From the NCBI RefSeq assembly GCF_017163755.1, contig NZ_JAFIWC010000005.1, forward strand, positions 1-64,000: a DNA stretch of 64,000 nt. Reading direction: 5' to 3'. Position 1 is the first letter of the stretch. Every line of letters starts with the position of its first letter. This stretch comes from Xanthomonas sp. (GTDB lineage Bacteria > Pseudomonadota > Gammaproteobacteria > Xanthomonadales > Xanthomonadaceae). The notes beneath the pieces were generated by a model. That model made no database searches, was not told where the DNA came from, and saw only the letters and a program-made list of their open reading frames with translations. Positions 45,251 to 55,180 of the stretch are shown here, piece after piece. A program made the translations under genes and the position numbers.

Positions 45251-45910
45251 TCACCGCAGGTGCTCGGCCAGGAACGCCAGGCTGCGCTCGCGCGCGCTGT
45301 TGGCGCTGTCCTCGTCGTAGGACGGGCCGCCGTCGCGGTTGAAGGCGTGGTCGGCCGGATAGACGAAGGTCTGCATCTGCGGCAGCTTTTCCCGGTGCTG
45401 CTGCACCGCCTCCGGCGGGATGCTCTTGTCCTGCGCGCCGAAGTGGAACATCACCGGCGCCTGCGGGGTCTCGTCGAGGAACTGGGTGTTGCGCGCGCCG
45501 TAGTAGCTGACCGACGGCAGGCCCAGCCGCAGCGCCGCCAGCAGCGCCACGCTGCCGCCCCAGCAATAGCCGACCGTGCCGACCTTGCCGGCCGGCGCCA
45601 GCATCGTGGCCGCGGCGCGCACGATGTCCACGGCCTTGTCGAAGCCGAGCTGGCCGACCAGGTCGCGGCCTTTCTGGAACCCTTCCGGGCCGTAGTCCAG
45701 CTGCACGTCCTTCTCCACCGGGTCGAAGAACGCAGGCGCCAGCACTTCGTAGCCTTCGGCGGCGTAGCGCTCGGCCACGTCGCGGATATGCGGATTGACG
45801 CCGAAGATCTCCTGGATGACCACCAGCCCGCCGCGCGGCGCGCCGTTCGGTGTGGCGTGCCAGGCCGAGACCTGGCCATGTTCGGTGTCCAGCGTAGTCC
45901 AGTGGGCCAT
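45251..45910 (-). CDS. Dienelactone hydrolase family protein
   Basis: This 219-residue alpha/beta hydrolase has the dienelactone hydrolase triad: Cys116 in GYCWGG, an Asp in FGAQDKSIP and His in ADHAFNRDG, with the partner Glu34 in IQEIFGVN. Such enzymes open lactone rings; many in this family have unknown substrates. The ATG at 45910 has GGAGCAG upstream. It is the first gene of an operon with the HIT and DUF5668 genes. Confidence 0.9.
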   Translation of the reverse strand: MAHWTTLDTEHGQVSAWHATPNGAPRGGLVVIQEIFGVNPHIRDVAERYAAEGYEVLAPAFFDPVEKDVQLDYGPEGFQKGRDLVGQLGFDKAVDIVRAAATMLAPAGKVGTVGYCWGGSVALLAALRLGLPSVSYYGARNTQFLDETPQAPVMFHFGAQDKSIPPEAVQQHREKLPQMQTFVYPADHAFNRDGGPSYDEDSANSARERSLAFLAEHLR

Positions 45911-46050
45911 CGTCTGCTCCTGTTGGCGGATTGGGCCGACATTATCGGCGCGGTGCGGGAAATGCGCGGTGAGCGCGGGGGACGCGGCCCGCCGCCGCTG
46001 GCCGGCCTCGGCCGGCGCAGCCCGATACCGGCCGGACGGGCCGCGGCGGA

Positions 46051-46557
46051 TCAGGCCTGCGGGTAGGCTACCGCGACCAGCGCGAAGGACTTGCGCCCGC
46101 CCGGCAGCTCGACCTCCAGTTCGTCGTCCAGGCGCTTCTTCAGCAGCGCGCGCGCCAGCGGCGAATCGATGCTGATCCAGCCGCGCACCGCGTCGGTCTC
46201 GTCCGGGCCGACGATGCGGTAGCGCACGATCTCGCCGCTGTCGGCGTCCTCCAGCTCGACCTGGGCGCCGAAGAACACCGCCTGCGGGTCCGACGGCGGC
46301 GCGTCGACCACGCGCAGCGCTTCCAGCCGCTTGCTCAGGTAGCGCACGCGGCGGTCGATCTCGCCCAACTGCTTCTTGCGGTAGGTGTACTCGGCGTTCT
46401 CCGAGCGGTCGCCCTCGGCCGCGGCCGCCGCCAACGCCTTGACCACCTCCGGGCGCCGCTGCCGCCACAGCTCGTCCAGCTCGCGCTTGAGCCGGGCGTG
46501 GCCTTCGGGCGTGATCAGGGCGGTGCTTTTCTCTGCGGGGGGACGCCAGCGGCTCAT
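46051..46557 (-). CDS. greB: Transcription elongation factor GreB
   Basis: This 168-residue Gre factor has an N-terminal coiled coil (about 12-85) with the acidic tip GDRSENAEY at about 47-55, which places Mg2+ in the RNA polymerase secondary channel, and a C-terminal FKBP-like domain ending [11 protein letters not shown]. The basic [20 protein letters not shown] pattern suits GreB rather than GreA. The ATG at 46557 gives MSRWRPP; an in-frame extension to 46782 runs into the promoter of the divergent rhomboid gene and is rejected. Confidence 0.92.
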   Translation of the reverse strand: MSRWRPPAEKSTALITPEGHARLKRELDELWRQRRPEVVKALAAAAAEGDRSENAEYTYRKKQLGEIDRRVRYLSKRLEALRVVDAPPSDPQAVFFGAQVELEDADSGEIVRYRIVGPDETDAVRGWISIDSPLARALLKKRLDDELEVELPGGRKSFALVAVAYPQA

Positions 46558-46705
46558 CGGGACGGCATGCGGTCGGTTGCGGGAGCGGCCGATTCTAGCG
46601 TTCGCCGCGACCGCCGCCGTGCAGGCCGCCGCCGCCGCGCGCATCGCTTGCGCGGCCGTGGCCGATCGCCGAAGCTGCCGCGTTCCGACGACAAGGACGT
46701 TGCGC

Positions 46706-48163
46706 ATGCTGATCCTGCCCCTGCACCGGCCGCTGAGCCGCGAGAACTTCCCGTGGATCACCATGCTGCTGGTCGCCAGCAACGTGCTGGTGTTCTTCCT
46801 GTTCCAGTCCGGCGACGAACGCGCGCTGGCGCAGGCGCAGCGGTACTACCAGCGCGAGGAACTGGGCCGGTTCGAAGTGCCGGCGTACGCGCGCTATCTC
46901 GACCAGTCCGGCACGGCGACGCTGCGCAAGCAGTGGGCCGAACTGCCCGCGCGGCAGCGCGGCGAGTACGTGGCGATGCGTACGCTGAGCGATGTCGGCT
47001 TCGTCGCGGCGATGCGCGAAGGCCGCCTGTTCGACGATGCGGATCAGGCCCAGGGCTGGGCGCAGCGGCGGCCTGGCTACGACCGGCTGTTGCAGCGGGT
47101 GTTCACCCTGCGCCACGTCCTGCGCAGTTCCGAAGTCGACCCGTGGCGGATGCTGTCGGCGGCGTTCCTGCACGGCGGCGTGACGCACCTGCTCGGCAAC
47201 ATGCTGTTCCTGGTCGCGCTGGGGGTGTTGCTCGAGGGCGCGATCGGCGCATGGCGCTACCTGGGCGTGTACCTGCTCGGCGCGGTCGGCGCCAGCGCGG
47301 CCAGCCTGGCCTGGCGCTGGGGCGAGCCGGGCGGCGGGCTGGGCGCCTCCGGCGCGATCGCCGCGTTGATGGGCGCGTTCTGCGTGGTGTGGGGGCGCCA
47401 GCCGGTGCGCTTCTTCTACTGGTTCTGGGTGGTGTTCGACTACGTGAAAGCGCCGGCGATCGCGCTGTTGCCGCTGTGGCTGGGCTGGGAGGTGTTCAAC
47501 CTGCTGGCCAACGACGAGCAGGGCATCGGCTTCGACGCGCACGCCGGCGGACTGCTCAGCGGCGCGCTGCTCGGCGCGGTATTGGTGATGCTGCGCCAGG
47601 TGCGCGGCGATTTCATCGCCGACGCCGCCGTGGCGCCGCCCGGCGACGACCGCTGGCAGCGCGCGCAGACCCACCTTGGGCGGATGGAGAGCGCCCAGGC
47701 CGAGGCCTTGCTCGGCGAACTGGCGCATGAGCAGCCGCAGCGTTTCGACGTGGCGATGGCGCGCTACCGGCTCGCGCGCAACGCCGGGCAGGCGGCGACC
47801 GCGCTGCAGCGCGCGCTCGACGTGCTGCGTCTGGCGCCGGCCGATCCGGCCGAGGTGCGGGGGCAGGCCGCGCTCGCCGCCGAGCTGGTGCAGGCCGGCG
47901 CCACGGTGCCGGCGGATCTGCGCGCGTCGTTGATCGAGCGCTGGCCGTCGTTCGGGCTGGTGCGCGAAGCCGAAGCCCTGCTGCAGCGCAGCGAGGCGGT
48001 ACTGGCCGAAGCCGAACAGGCGCGGCTGTGGTTCCGGCTGGCGCTGGCGCATGGCGAACAGCATGCCGGCGCGCAGCAGCGGCGCCTGCTGGAACTGGTG
48101 TCGGCGCGGTTTCCGCGGCAGCCGCAGGCCGACAAGGCGCGGTTCCTGCTCGAACAGGGTTGA
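46706..48163 (+). CDS. Rhomboid family protease with C-terminal helical repeat domain
   Basis: This 485-residue protein has a rhomboid membrane domain (about 15-305) with [13 protein letters not shown], catalytic Ser in [12 protein letters not shown] and catalytic His in [10 protein letters not shown]. An insert of about 90 residues lies between TM1 and TM2. A soluble C-terminal part (about 310-485) has helical pairs with an alternating Ala/Leu pattern that look like TPR units. ACAAGGACG precedes the ATG. It is larger than the rhomboid at 34987, and the extra domain may select substrates. Confidence 0.87.
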   Translation: MLILPLHRPLSRENFPWITMLLVASNVLVFFLFQSGDERALAQAQRYYQREELGRFEVPAYARYLDQSGTATLRKQWAELPARQRGEYVAMRTLSDVGFVAAMREGRLFDDADQAQGWAQRRPGYDRLLQRVFTLRHVLRSSEVDPWRMLSAAFLHGGVTHLLGNMLFLVALGVLLEGAIGAWRYLGVYLLGAVGASAASLAWRWGEPGGGLGASGAIAALMGAFCVVWGRQPVRFFYWFWVVFDYVKAPAIALLPLWLGWEVFNLLANDEQGIGFDAHAGGLLSGALLGAVLVMLRQVRGDFIADAAVAPPGDDRWQRAQTHLGRMESAQAEALLGELAHEQPQRFDVAMARYRLARNAGQAATALQRALDVLRLAPADPAEVRGQAALAAELVQAGATVPADLRASLIERWPSFGLVREAEALLQRSEAVLAEAEQARLWFRLALAHGEQHAGAQQRRLLELVSARFPRQPQADKARFLLEQG

Positions 48164-48266
48164 GCCGCGCCGGACGGACGTCCATCGGCGCGGAAGAACC
48201 TGGACGGCGAAGCGGGACCGGCGGCGATCAGGGTACGCGTGCGCAGGCGCAGGCCGCGCGCCGGGC

Positions 48267-49553
48267 TCACGCCGGCGCCGTGCCCAGCGCCGCGCGTGCG
48301 GCCAGCAGGCGCCGGCGCTGCTCGTCGTCGTCGCAGCGCTGCAGCGCCTGGTCGAGCAGGGCGCGGGCGTCGTCGTCGCGGCCGAAGCGCTCGGCCAGCA
48401 GCAGCGCGGCCTCCAGCGCCCACTGCGTGGCGGCGGCGGCCTTCGGCCAGGCGCGCAGCATCGCCTGCAGCGCGTCGGCGGCCAGCTGATACTGGCTGGC
48501 CAGCCGCGCGCGTTGCACCAGCTGCTCGGCGTGCTCGGGCTGCAGCGGCACGAAGTCCGGATCCAGGTCCAGCGCCTCGCGCAGCAGCGCCGAGGCGCGC
48601 CGCTCCTGCCTTTCCTGCAGCAGCCGCGCGATGTAGTGCTGGGTATGCTCGCGCAGCGCCTCGCGCCGCGGCGTGCCGCGCAGCAGCCGCTGGTACAGCT
48701 CGTGCACCGCCAGCGACACCGCGCGCGAGCGGATCTCCGCGCGCAGCTGGTCCAGGGCGGTTTCGACATGGCCTTCGCGCACGTGGTGCTCGGCCTCGTC
48801 GAGCAGGCGCTGGTCCGGATCCACCCGGGTCAGGCGCGGATCGTTCAAGGCGTCCGGGGCGTAGCCCAGCGCCTCGTGGTACTGGTAGACCAGGTAGCCC
48901 ATCAGGTGGAACGCGGCGAACAGGCCCCACAGGGTGAAGGCCATGACCGCCAGTTCGGACGCCACCGGCGGCAGGAACCCGCCGACCCAGCGCGCGGCGG
49001 TGAGCGCACTGGTCTGGATCACGAACAGCAGGCCGAACGCGGCCAGGTACGGCCAGCCGATGCGCAGCGCCAAGCTGAGGGCGGTGGCGGGGTTGGCGGC
49101 ATGAAGCAGGCTGCCGTCGATCGCCAGCGAGATCACGCAGCCGGGCTGCAGGAACACCAGCACCAGCATCACCAGCAGCGCCGGCACCGGGCCGGCCAGC
49201 AACGCGGTGGCGATCACTGCGGCGGCGAACACGATCATCAGCGCCAGCAGCCGCAGCACGGTGCCGTCGCCGACGTCGAAGCTGTGCTCGGGCGCGGTCA
49301 TGTGGCCGTCGGCGGTATGCCGCAGGATCTGGAACGCGTATCGGTAGACGCCGATCCAGATCACGCCGCTGACGATCAGCCCGACCAGCCCGGGCAGCAG
49401 CATCGCCACCAGGCTGCACAGGGTCAGCGCCGCCAGCGAGTAGCCGGCCGGGCCGTGCAGCGGGTAGGCGACGATGGTGCGCAGCCGCTGCCAGAACGGC
49501 ACCGGCGCGGCGGCGGCAGGCGCCGGACGGCGCGCGCGATTGCGGTCTTCCAT
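48267..49553 (-). CDS. Membrane protein with C-terminal TPR-like region
   Basis: This 428-residue protein has five to six hydrophobic segments at about 38-60, 95-120, 120-145, 160-185 and 200-225 in the N-terminal half, resembling DUF4013-type proteins. The C-terminal half (about 240-420) is soluble and helical with TPR-like spacing. I do not recognise a specific function. It is convergent with the rhomboid-TPR gene, and their C-terminal halves share a similar style of repeat. The following minus-strand neighbour upstream is the YjgR-like ATPase. Confidence 0.75.
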   Translation of the reverse strand: MEDRNRARRPAPAAAAPVPFWQRLRTIVAYPLHGPAGYSLAALTLCSLVAMLLPGLVGLIVSGVIWIGVYRYAFQILRHTADGHMTAPEHSFDVGDGTVLRLLALMIVFAAAVIATALLAGPVPALLVMLVLVFLQPGCVISLAIDGSLLHAANPATALSLALRIGWPYLAAFGLLFVIQTSALTAARWVGGFLPPVASELAVMAFTLWGLFAAFHLMGYLVYQYHEALGYAPDALNDPRLTRVDPDQRLLDEAEHHVREGHVETALDQLRAEIRSRAVSLAVHELYQRLLRGTPRREALREHTQHYIARLLQERQERRASALLREALDLDPDFVPLQPEHAEQLVQRARLASQYQLAADALQAMLRAWPKAAAATQWALEAALLLAERFGRDDDARALLDQALQRCDDDEQRRRLLAARAALGTAPA

Positions 49554-49668
49554 GACGAGCCACTCCCCTTAGCGGCTTGAACTGGCGCCATTGTGCGGGC
49601 CGGCCGGGCCGCGCGCAAACCCGGCGGCGGCGCGTCCGGGACCGGACGCGCCGAGCCGAGCCGCGGGG

Positions 49669-51174
49669 TCAGCGCTTGCCGCCGAAGATGCTGCCGAAGA
49701 TGCCGCGCACGATCTGCTGGCCGATCTTGTTGCCCACCGTGCGCGAGGTCTGCTTGGCCATGGTCTCGAGCATGCCCTGGCGGCGCCGGGTGCCGAACAC
49801 CGCATCCTTGACCGCCTGGCCGAAACCGCCCGGCTGCGCGTCGTCCTGCTCGCGGCTGCGTGCCGGCGGCGCGGCGGCCTGCTCGCTGGCCTGTTCCACC
49901 CGCCGCGCCAGCATCTCCGCCGCCGAATCGCGGTCGACCGCGTTGTCGTAGCGGGTGCCGACCGCGCTGCCGGCGCGGACCTGCGCCCGCTCGGCGTCGA
50001 TGATCGCGCCCATCCGGCAGCGCGGCGGCGCGATCAGGGTCTGCTGCACCGGCATCGGCACGCCCTTGTCCTGCAGCGTCGAGACCAGCGCCTCGCCGGT
50101 GCCGAGCTGGGAGATGACCTTGGCCACGTCCAGCTTCGGATTGGCCACGAAGGTCTCCGCGGCGGTGCGCACCGCCTTCTGGTCGCGCGGGGTGTAGGCG
50201 CGCAGCGCGTGCTGCACGCGGTTGCCGAGCTGGCCGAGGATGTTGTCCGGCACGTCGTCGGGGAACTGCGAGCAGAAGTACACGCCCACGCCCTTGGAGC
50301 GGATCAGCCGCACCACCTGTTCGATGCGCTGCACCAGCGCCGGCGGCGCGTCGTCGAACAGCAGGTGCGCCTCGTCGAACACGAACACCAGCTTGGGCTT
50401 GTCCAGGTCGCCCACTTCGGGCAGCGTCTCGAACAGTTCCGACAGCAGCCACAGCAGGAAGGTCGAATACAGCCGCGGCTTGAGCACCAACTGGTTGGCG
50501 GCCAGGATGCCGATCACGCCGCGGCCGTCGTGGCCGACCCGCATGAGGTCGGCCAGTTCCAGCGCCGGTTCGCCGAAGAACGCCTCGCCGCCGTCCTGCG
50601 CCAGGCGCAGCAGCGAACGCTGGATCGCCGCCACGCTCTGCGCGCTGACCAGCCCGTATTCGGTGGAAATGTCCTTGCGCTCCTCGGCCACCAGGCCCAG
50701 CAGCGCGCGCAGGTCGTCCAGGTCCAGCAGCAGCAGGCCGCGGTCGTCGGCCAGCTTGAACACGATGTCGAGCACCCCGGCCTGAGTGTCGTTGAGCTCC
50801 AGGATCCGCGCCAGCAGGGTCGGGCCCATCTCGCTGACGGTGGTGCGCACCGGATGGCCGAGCTGGCCGTACAGGTCCCAGAACACCACCGGGTTGGCGG
50901 CCGGGGCGTAATCGGCCACCCCGATCTCGGCGGCGCGCTGGCGCAGCCGGTCGCTGCCGTCGCCGGGCACCGCCAGCCCGGCGACGTCGCCCTTCACGTC
51001 GGCCAGGAACACCGGCACGCCGATCCGCGAGAAGCCCTCGGCCAGGGTCATCAGCGTCACCGTCTTGCCGGTGCCGGTGGCGCCGGCGATCAGCCCGTGG
51101 CGGTTGCCAAGGCGCGGCTGCAGCACTACCGCGACGTCGTCGGTGAGGCCTTTGCCTAGCAGGATCGGGTCCAT
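49669..51174 (-). CDS. yjgR: HerA-like ATPase of the YjgR/DUF853 family
   Basis: This 501-residue protein has the same length as E. coli YjgR (500). Walker A is GATGTGKT (about 31-38), Walker B is LVFVFDEAHLL (about 265-275), and DUF853-specific blocks are MGPTLLARILELNDTQ and PRDQKAVRTAAETF. Family members resemble HerA/FtsK-type DNA translocases, but the role of YjgR is not established. The start chosen is ATG at 51174 (MDPILLGKGL); GTG at 51186 would add four residues. The C-terminus (about 430-501) is variable and Ala/Gln-rich before the Gly-rich end. Confidence 0.9.
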   Translation of the reverse strand: MDPILLGKGLTDDVAVVLQPRLGNRHGLIAGATGTGKTVTLMTLAEGFSRIGVPVFLADVKGDVAGLAVPGDGSDRLRQRAAEIGVADYAPAANPVVFWDLYGQLGHPVRTTVSEMGPTLLARILELNDTQAGVLDIVFKLADDRGLLLLDLDDLRALLGLVAEERKDISTEYGLVSAQSVAAIQRSLLRLAQDGGEAFFGEPALELADLMRVGHDGRGVIGILAANQLVLKPRLYSTFLLWLLSELFETLPEVGDLDKPKLVFVFDEAHLLFDDAPPALVQRIEQVVRLIRSKGVGVYFCSQFPDDVPDNILGQLGNRVQHALRAYTPRDQKAVRTAAETFVANPKLDVAKVISQLGTGEALVSTLQDKGVPMPVQQTLIAPPRCRMGAIIDAERAQVRAGSAVGTRYDNAVDRDSAAEMLARRVEQASEQAAAPPARSREQDDAQPGGFGQAVKDAVFGTRRRQGMLETMAKQTSRTVGNKIGQQIVRGIFGSIFGGKR

Positions 51175-51381
51175 GGGCGGTTCCACAGGGAAGGTCGGCG
51201 GATTCTAGGCGCTCGCGCGCCGCGCCGCTCGGCCGCGCCGCGCGAGGCGGCATTGGACCGGGCGCCGAGGGCGCCGCGGCCATGAACGGAAGCCTGCCGG
51301 CGCGGTGTCCGCGTTTGTCCGACCTTGCCGCGGTATGACAGCGGCGGCTACCCTGCGGCCTTTCCGCCGTCGTCCTCGATC

Positions 51382-52971
51382 ATGCCCCTTTCGTTCCGTT
51401 TGACCTGCGTGTGGCCCGCCGCGGCCGCCGTGGCGCTGTTGTCCTTCGTGCCCGATGCCCACGCCGCACGCGTCTCCGCCCGCGACCGGGCCGCGATCGA
51501 GGTGCTCGACCAGCGCATGGCCGCGGCCGAGAAGCGCTACAACGACGCCCTGGTGTTGGTGAACAACAGCGATCCGAAGGGCACGCAGGAGAGCGACGCG
51601 GCGCTGGAGGACATGGAGGACATCATCGATGCCTGCATCAAGCAGCGCGGCTGCGAAGTCGGCACCCAGCTGGCCGCGTACAAGCGCCTGCTCAAGGCCA
51701 GGGCCGACGCCCAGGGCGAGGCCGACGACGCCGGCGAGGACGAGGGCGAGCCGCTGCAAGCCGACCCCGACCACATCACCCCGCTCGCCGCCGACGTGCC
51801 GGAGGCCGCGCGCGCGGCGACGCTGCTCAACGACCAGCGCCACGCCTTCGACAAGATGGTCGAATACAACCCGGCGGTGCAGGCCGGCATCCGCCGCTGG
51901 CTCACCGACATGCGCCCGTCGCTGATGAACAGCTACGAGAACTACCAGAACCTGCGCGCGGTGATGTGGCCGGAATGGGAGAAGCGCGGGCTGCCCGAGG
52001 CGCTGCTGTTCGGCATCATGGCCAAGGAGTCCAACGGCCGCGTGCACGCCAATTCGCGCGCCGGCGCCGCCGGGCTGATGCAGTTCATGCCGGCCACCGG
52101 GCGCCGCTTCGGCCTGGGCCCGGACGGCACCGGCTTCGACACCCGCTACGACGCGCGCAGCGCCGCCGAGGCCAGCGCCGCCTACATGAACGAGCGCATG
52201 GCCCAGCTCAACCGCAACATCGAGCTGTCGCTGGCCGGCTACAACGGCGGCGAGGGCCGCGCCGCGCGCGTGTTCAACCAGATGCCCGGGCGCAGCTTCT
52301 GGGATGCGTCGGTGTACAACCAGTTCCCGGCCGAGACCAAGGACTACGTGCCGATGGTGATCGCCGCGGCGTGGATCTTCCTGCACCCGCAGCAGTACGG
52401 CGTGGCGTTCCCGAAGATCCACGCGCAGCCGGCGACGCTGCGACTGGCCAAGTCCACCACGATCTACGAACTGACCATCTGCCTGGGCAGCGACGGCACC
52501 CGCGACGGCTACATGCGTTCGCTGCGCAACCTCAACCCGCGCTACGAGCCCGACGGCTGGATCCCGGCCGGCGCGATGCTCAACGCCACCACCAAGATCG
52601 TCGGCCTGTACAGCCGCTATTGCGTCAACGGCCCGCGCGCCGACCTGGCGCGTGCGCTGATCACCGCCGACCTCAACGCGGCGATCCGCAGCCCCGAGCC
52701 CAGCTCCGCGCTCAGCGGCAGCGTCGCGGTGGGCGACCTGACCCCGGTGGCCGGCGTACCGACCACGGTGGCCACCGGCCGGCCGGAACCGGCCAAGCCC
52801 AAGCAGAAGCAGGTGCGCAGCTACCGGGTGAGCAAGGGCGACACCCTGGGCAGGATCGCGCAGCGCTACCAGTGCGAAATCAAGCAGCTGGCCAAGGCCA
52901 ACGGCCTGCGCGCGCCCGGTTACGCGTTGAAGCCGGGCCAGTCGCTGAAGATGGTCGGCTGCGACAAATAG
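51382..52971 (+). CDS. Lytic transglycosylase with LysM domain (MltD-like)
   Basis: This 529-residue exported protein has a signal peptide (about 8-28, AHA-A), a helical N-terminal region with an acidic stretch (109-125), and an SLT domain at about 200-340. The catalytic residue is Glu216 in IMAKESNGR, followed by AGAAGLMQFMPATGRRFGL and LAGYNGGEGRA. One LysM domain at about 482-527 (YRVSKGDTLGRIAQRY) binds glycan. It cuts peptidoglycan to 1,6-anhydro products. The layout matches MltD, though with a single LysM. The ATG at 51382 gives a proper signal peptide; the upstream ATG at 51325 does not. Confidence 0.9.
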   Translation: MPLSFRLTCVWPAAAAVALLSFVPDAHAARVSARDRAAIEVLDQRMAAAEKRYNDALVLVNNSDPKGTQESDAALEDMEDIIDACIKQRGCEVGTQLAAYKRLLKARADAQGEADDAGEDEGEPLQADPDHITPLAADVPEAARAATLLNDQRHAFDKMVEYNPAVQAGIRRWLTDMRPSLMNSYENYQNLRAVMWPEWEKRGLPEALLFGIMAKESNGRVHANSRAGAAGLMQFMPATGRRFGLGPDGTGFDTRYDARSAAEASAAYMNERMAQLNRNIELSLAGYNGGEGRAARVFNQMPGRSFWDASVYNQFPAETKDYVPMVIAAAWIFLHPQQYGVAFPKIHAQPATLRLAKSTTIYELTICLGSDGTRDGYMRSLRNLNPRYEPDGWIPAGAMLNATTKIVGLYSRYCVNGPRADLARALITADLNAAIRSPEPSSALSGSVAVGDLTPVAGVPTTVATGRPEPAKPKQKQVRSYRVSKGDTLGRIAQRYQCEIKQLAKANGLRAPGYALKPGQSLKMVGCDK

Positions 52972-52977
52972 GCCGTC

Positions 52978-53250
52978 CCTTCTCCCGCCGGGAGAAGGTG
53001 GCGCGCAGCGCCGGATGAGGGTGGGTCCACAAGCAGCAGCTGCGTAGAAGGGGCTTTCTGCCCTGCTATCAGGAGCGTCGCCCGCCTGGCTACCGCGCCG
53101 TACCCTCATCCGGCCTTCGGGCACCTTCTCCCGATGGGAGGGGGGACGTGTGGCGCACGCAACGCGCAGCGATGGTCCGGCCGCGCCGCGCATCAAAAAC
53201 GAAGCCATGATTCCCCCTCTCCGTCGGGAGAGGGGCAGGGGTGAGGGTAC
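52978..53250. repeat. Cluster of three REP-like palindromic elements
   Basis: Element 1 (52978-53028) begins CCTTCTCCC-GCC-GGGAGAAGG and runs to GATGAGGGTGGGT. Element 2 (53101-53144) is the inverse: ACCCTCATCCGG to CTTCTCCC-GAT-GGGAGGGGG. Element 3 (53213-53250) is CCCCTCTCC-GTC-GGGAGAGGGG followed by GTGAGGGTA. Elements 1 and 2 face each other across about 70 bases, as in a BIME. The first hairpin may also end the transglycosylase transcript. Confidence 0.82.
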
Positions 53251-53299
53251 GGCAGCACCGGAAGTGCAAGGCCGCCGGAGCGTGCGGTCTGTCGCCGCC

Positions 53300-53380
53300 A
53301 ACCGGGCCGGACCAGCGTTTCCGCCGCCAGCGCCGGATCGAGCGTCGCCACGCCTGGCTGCAGCACGATCACCGTGAAGC
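53300..53380 (-). pseudogene. Remnant of a duplicated psd 3' end
   Basis: Read on the minus strand, this stretch translates to TVIVLQPGVATLDPALAAET-VRPG. It aligns without gaps, apart from one residue, to [26 protein letters not shown] at residues 248-273 of the neighbouring psd product. It lies just downstream of psd in the same orientation and has no start or upstream part of the gene. It is best explained as what remains of a tandem copy of psd. Confidence 0.78.
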
Positions 53381-53433
53381 GGCCGTGCCGCAGGATAAGG
53401 ACGGCGCCTGTGCGTCTGTCACGCCGCCGCGCG

Positions 53434-54282
53434 TCAGCCCTGCAGTCGCCTGGCGAGCGCCTGGCCAAGCCGGACTGGCGTTTCCGCGGAGAGGCTGGCG
53501 TCGAGCTGCGCCACGCCCGGCGGCAGCAGCACGATGACGGTCGAGCCGTAGTTGAAGCGCGCCATCTCCGCGAACCGCTCCAGCACGATGCCCTTGCCGC
53601 GCCAGTCCCTGCGGCTGATGCGGTCGCCGTAGCGCGGGATCTCCACGCCGCCCCACACCGTTTCCACGCCGGACACCAGCAGCGCGCCGACCATCACCGA
53701 GGCCATCGGCCCGAATTCGGTGTCGAAGTGGCACACCAGCCGCTCGTTGCGCGCGAACAGACGCGGCACATGGCGCACCGCGTCCGGGCCGACGCTGAAC
53801 AGCCGGCCGGGCACGTGCACGGTCTCGCGCAGGGTGCCGCTCCACGGCATGTGCACGCGGTGGTAGTCGCGCGGCGACAGGTACACGGTGGCGTACAGCC
53901 CGTCGGCGAACGGCGCGGCGGCCGCGGCGTCGCCGAGCAGCTCGGCGGCGGTGAACGACTGGCCCTTGGCCTGGAAGATGCGCCCGTCCTCGATGCGGCC
54001 GAGCTGGCTGATGCGGCCGTCGGCCGGCATCAGCAGCGCCTGCGGATCGGGATCGGGCCGCCGCGCACCCGGCTTCAACGCGCGGGTGAAGAACGCGTTG
54101 AAGGTGGGATAGGCGCGCGGGTCCGGCTCGGCGGCCTCGTCCAGGTCCACGCCGAAGCGGCGCACCACGGTATCGATCAGCCACTGCTTCAGTCCCGGTC
54201 GCGACGAATACGCCAGCCGCCGCGCCAGCGACGACAGCAGCCGGTGCGGCAGCACGTAGGTCAGGCGCGTCACCAGGCTCAT
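53434..54282 (-). CDS. psd: Phosphatidylserine decarboxylase proenzyme
   Basis: This 282-residue proenzyme makes phosphatidylethanolamine at the inner membrane. The self-cleavage site is YGST at 245-248, where Ser247 becomes the pyruvoyl group. Other family landmarks are [15 protein letters not shown]-like at 61-75, PADGRI (86-91), YHRVHMP (140-146) and VPGRLFSVG (157-165). The ATG at 54282 overlaps the TGA of the Sco gene (ATGA), so the two are co-translated. An 80-bp decayed copy of its 3' end lies just downstream. Confidence 0.95.
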   Translation of the reverse strand: MSLVTRLTYVLPHRLLSSLARRLAYSSRPGLKQWLIDTVVRRFGVDLDEAAEPDPRAYPTFNAFFTRALKPGARRPDPDPQALLMPADGRISQLGRIEDGRIFQAKGQSFTAAELLGDAAAAAPFADGLYATVYLSPRDYHRVHMPWSGTLRETVHVPGRLFSVGPDAVRHVPRLFARNERLVCHFDTEFGPMASVMVGALLVSGVETVWGGVEIPRYGDRISRRDWRGKGIVLERFAEMARFNYGSTVIVLLPPGVAQLDASLSAETPVRLGQALARRLQG

Positions 54283-54932
54283 GGCGCGCTCGCCTTGGTC
54301 AATGCCTGCAGGTCGGCGGCGATCGCCGCCGGCTCGAACGGCGGGCGGATCAGCCCGGTCTGGCGGCCCTGCGGGTCGAGCACGGCGATCGCGGCCGAAT
54401 GGTCCATGCTGTAGTCGTTGGGGTTCTGCTCGAAATGCTTGCCGGGCACCTTCTGGAACACGAAGCCCAGCGCGGTGGCGAAGCGCTCCAGCTCCGGCAC
54501 GTCGGCGGTGGCGGCGATCGTGTCCTTGTGGAAGGCGTGGGCGTATTCGCCCAGCCGCGCCGGCGTGTCGCGCTGCGGATCGACCGACACGAACAGCACC
54601 CGTGGGCGCAGCGTGTCCGGGATCGACGCCCATTGCTTCTGCGCCCGGGCCAGGTCGGCCAGGGTGGTCGGGCACACGTCCGGGCAGGCGGTGAAGCCCA
54701 GGAACACCAGCGTCCAGTGGCCCTTCAGCTCGCCGGGGATCAGCGGCGTGCCGTCGGACTGGCGCAGCTGGAAGCCGGGCAGGGTGCGCGGCTGCGGGTA
54801 CATGCGCACCGCGCGCGTGTCCGGCCACGGCGACGCGCCGGCGCCGGGGCCGAAGTACTTCTGCGCCAGCAGCAGGCCCAGGCCGGCGGCCAGCGCGACG
54901 ATCAGGACGATGCCGAAATTGCGGTTGAACAT
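54279..54932 (-). CDS. SCO1/SenC family copper protein
   Basis: This 217-residue membrane-anchored thioredoxin-fold protein has an N-terminal helix at about 6-24, the copper-binding CPDVC (Cys83 and Cys87) and the third ligand His178 in YSMDHSA. Sco proteins deliver copper to the CuA site of cytochrome c oxidase or reduce it. The ATG at 54932 follows an AGGTGACAGGCTCC ribosome region. First gene of a sco-psd pair. No cytochrome oxidase genes are in the window. Confidence 0.92.
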   Translation of the reverse strand: MFNRNFGIVLIVALAAGLGLLLAQKYFGPGAGASPWPDTRAVRMYPQPRTLPGFQLRQSDGTPLIPGELKGHWTLVFLGFTACPDVCPTTLADLARAQKQWASIPDTLRPRVLFVSVDPQRDTPARLGEYAHAFHKDTIAATADVPELERFATALGFVFQKVPGKHFEQNPNDYSMDHSAAIAVLDPQGRQTGLIRPPFEPAAIAADLQALTKASAP

Positions 54933-55146
54933 GGAGCCTGTCACCTCGTGCAAAGCGGGTTGCGCCGCCACGCCGGAGCGGGCGCGGATGGCGCGCAGTG
55001 TATGTCGATACGCCGCCCGGCGAAGACGCGGCGCCGCGTGGCGCCGGGCTCCGGGGCCGCCACGCCGCGCGCTGCCCCTCAGCCGGGACGCCGCCCGTCG
55101 CTGCAGTTTCCCCTGCAACGAACGCTCATGATAGCGGCCGGCCCTC

Positions 55147-55152
55147 TATAAT
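55147..55152 (+). promoter_or_regulatory. Candidate -10 box for prmB-aroC operon
   Basis: A perfect TATAAT lies 29 bases before the prmB ATG. A matching -35 box at 17-base spacing is poor (GCTCAT), so this is only a candidate. Confidence 0.5.
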
Positions 55153-55180
55153 CGTGGGCCGAATCGCCTTGCCTGTTGCC

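Noticed and set aside
53193-53468. 91-residue minus-strand open frame as a gene
   Set aside because: It joins a psd remnant to translated REP-like DNA and has no usable ribosome site; treated as a pseudogene fragment.
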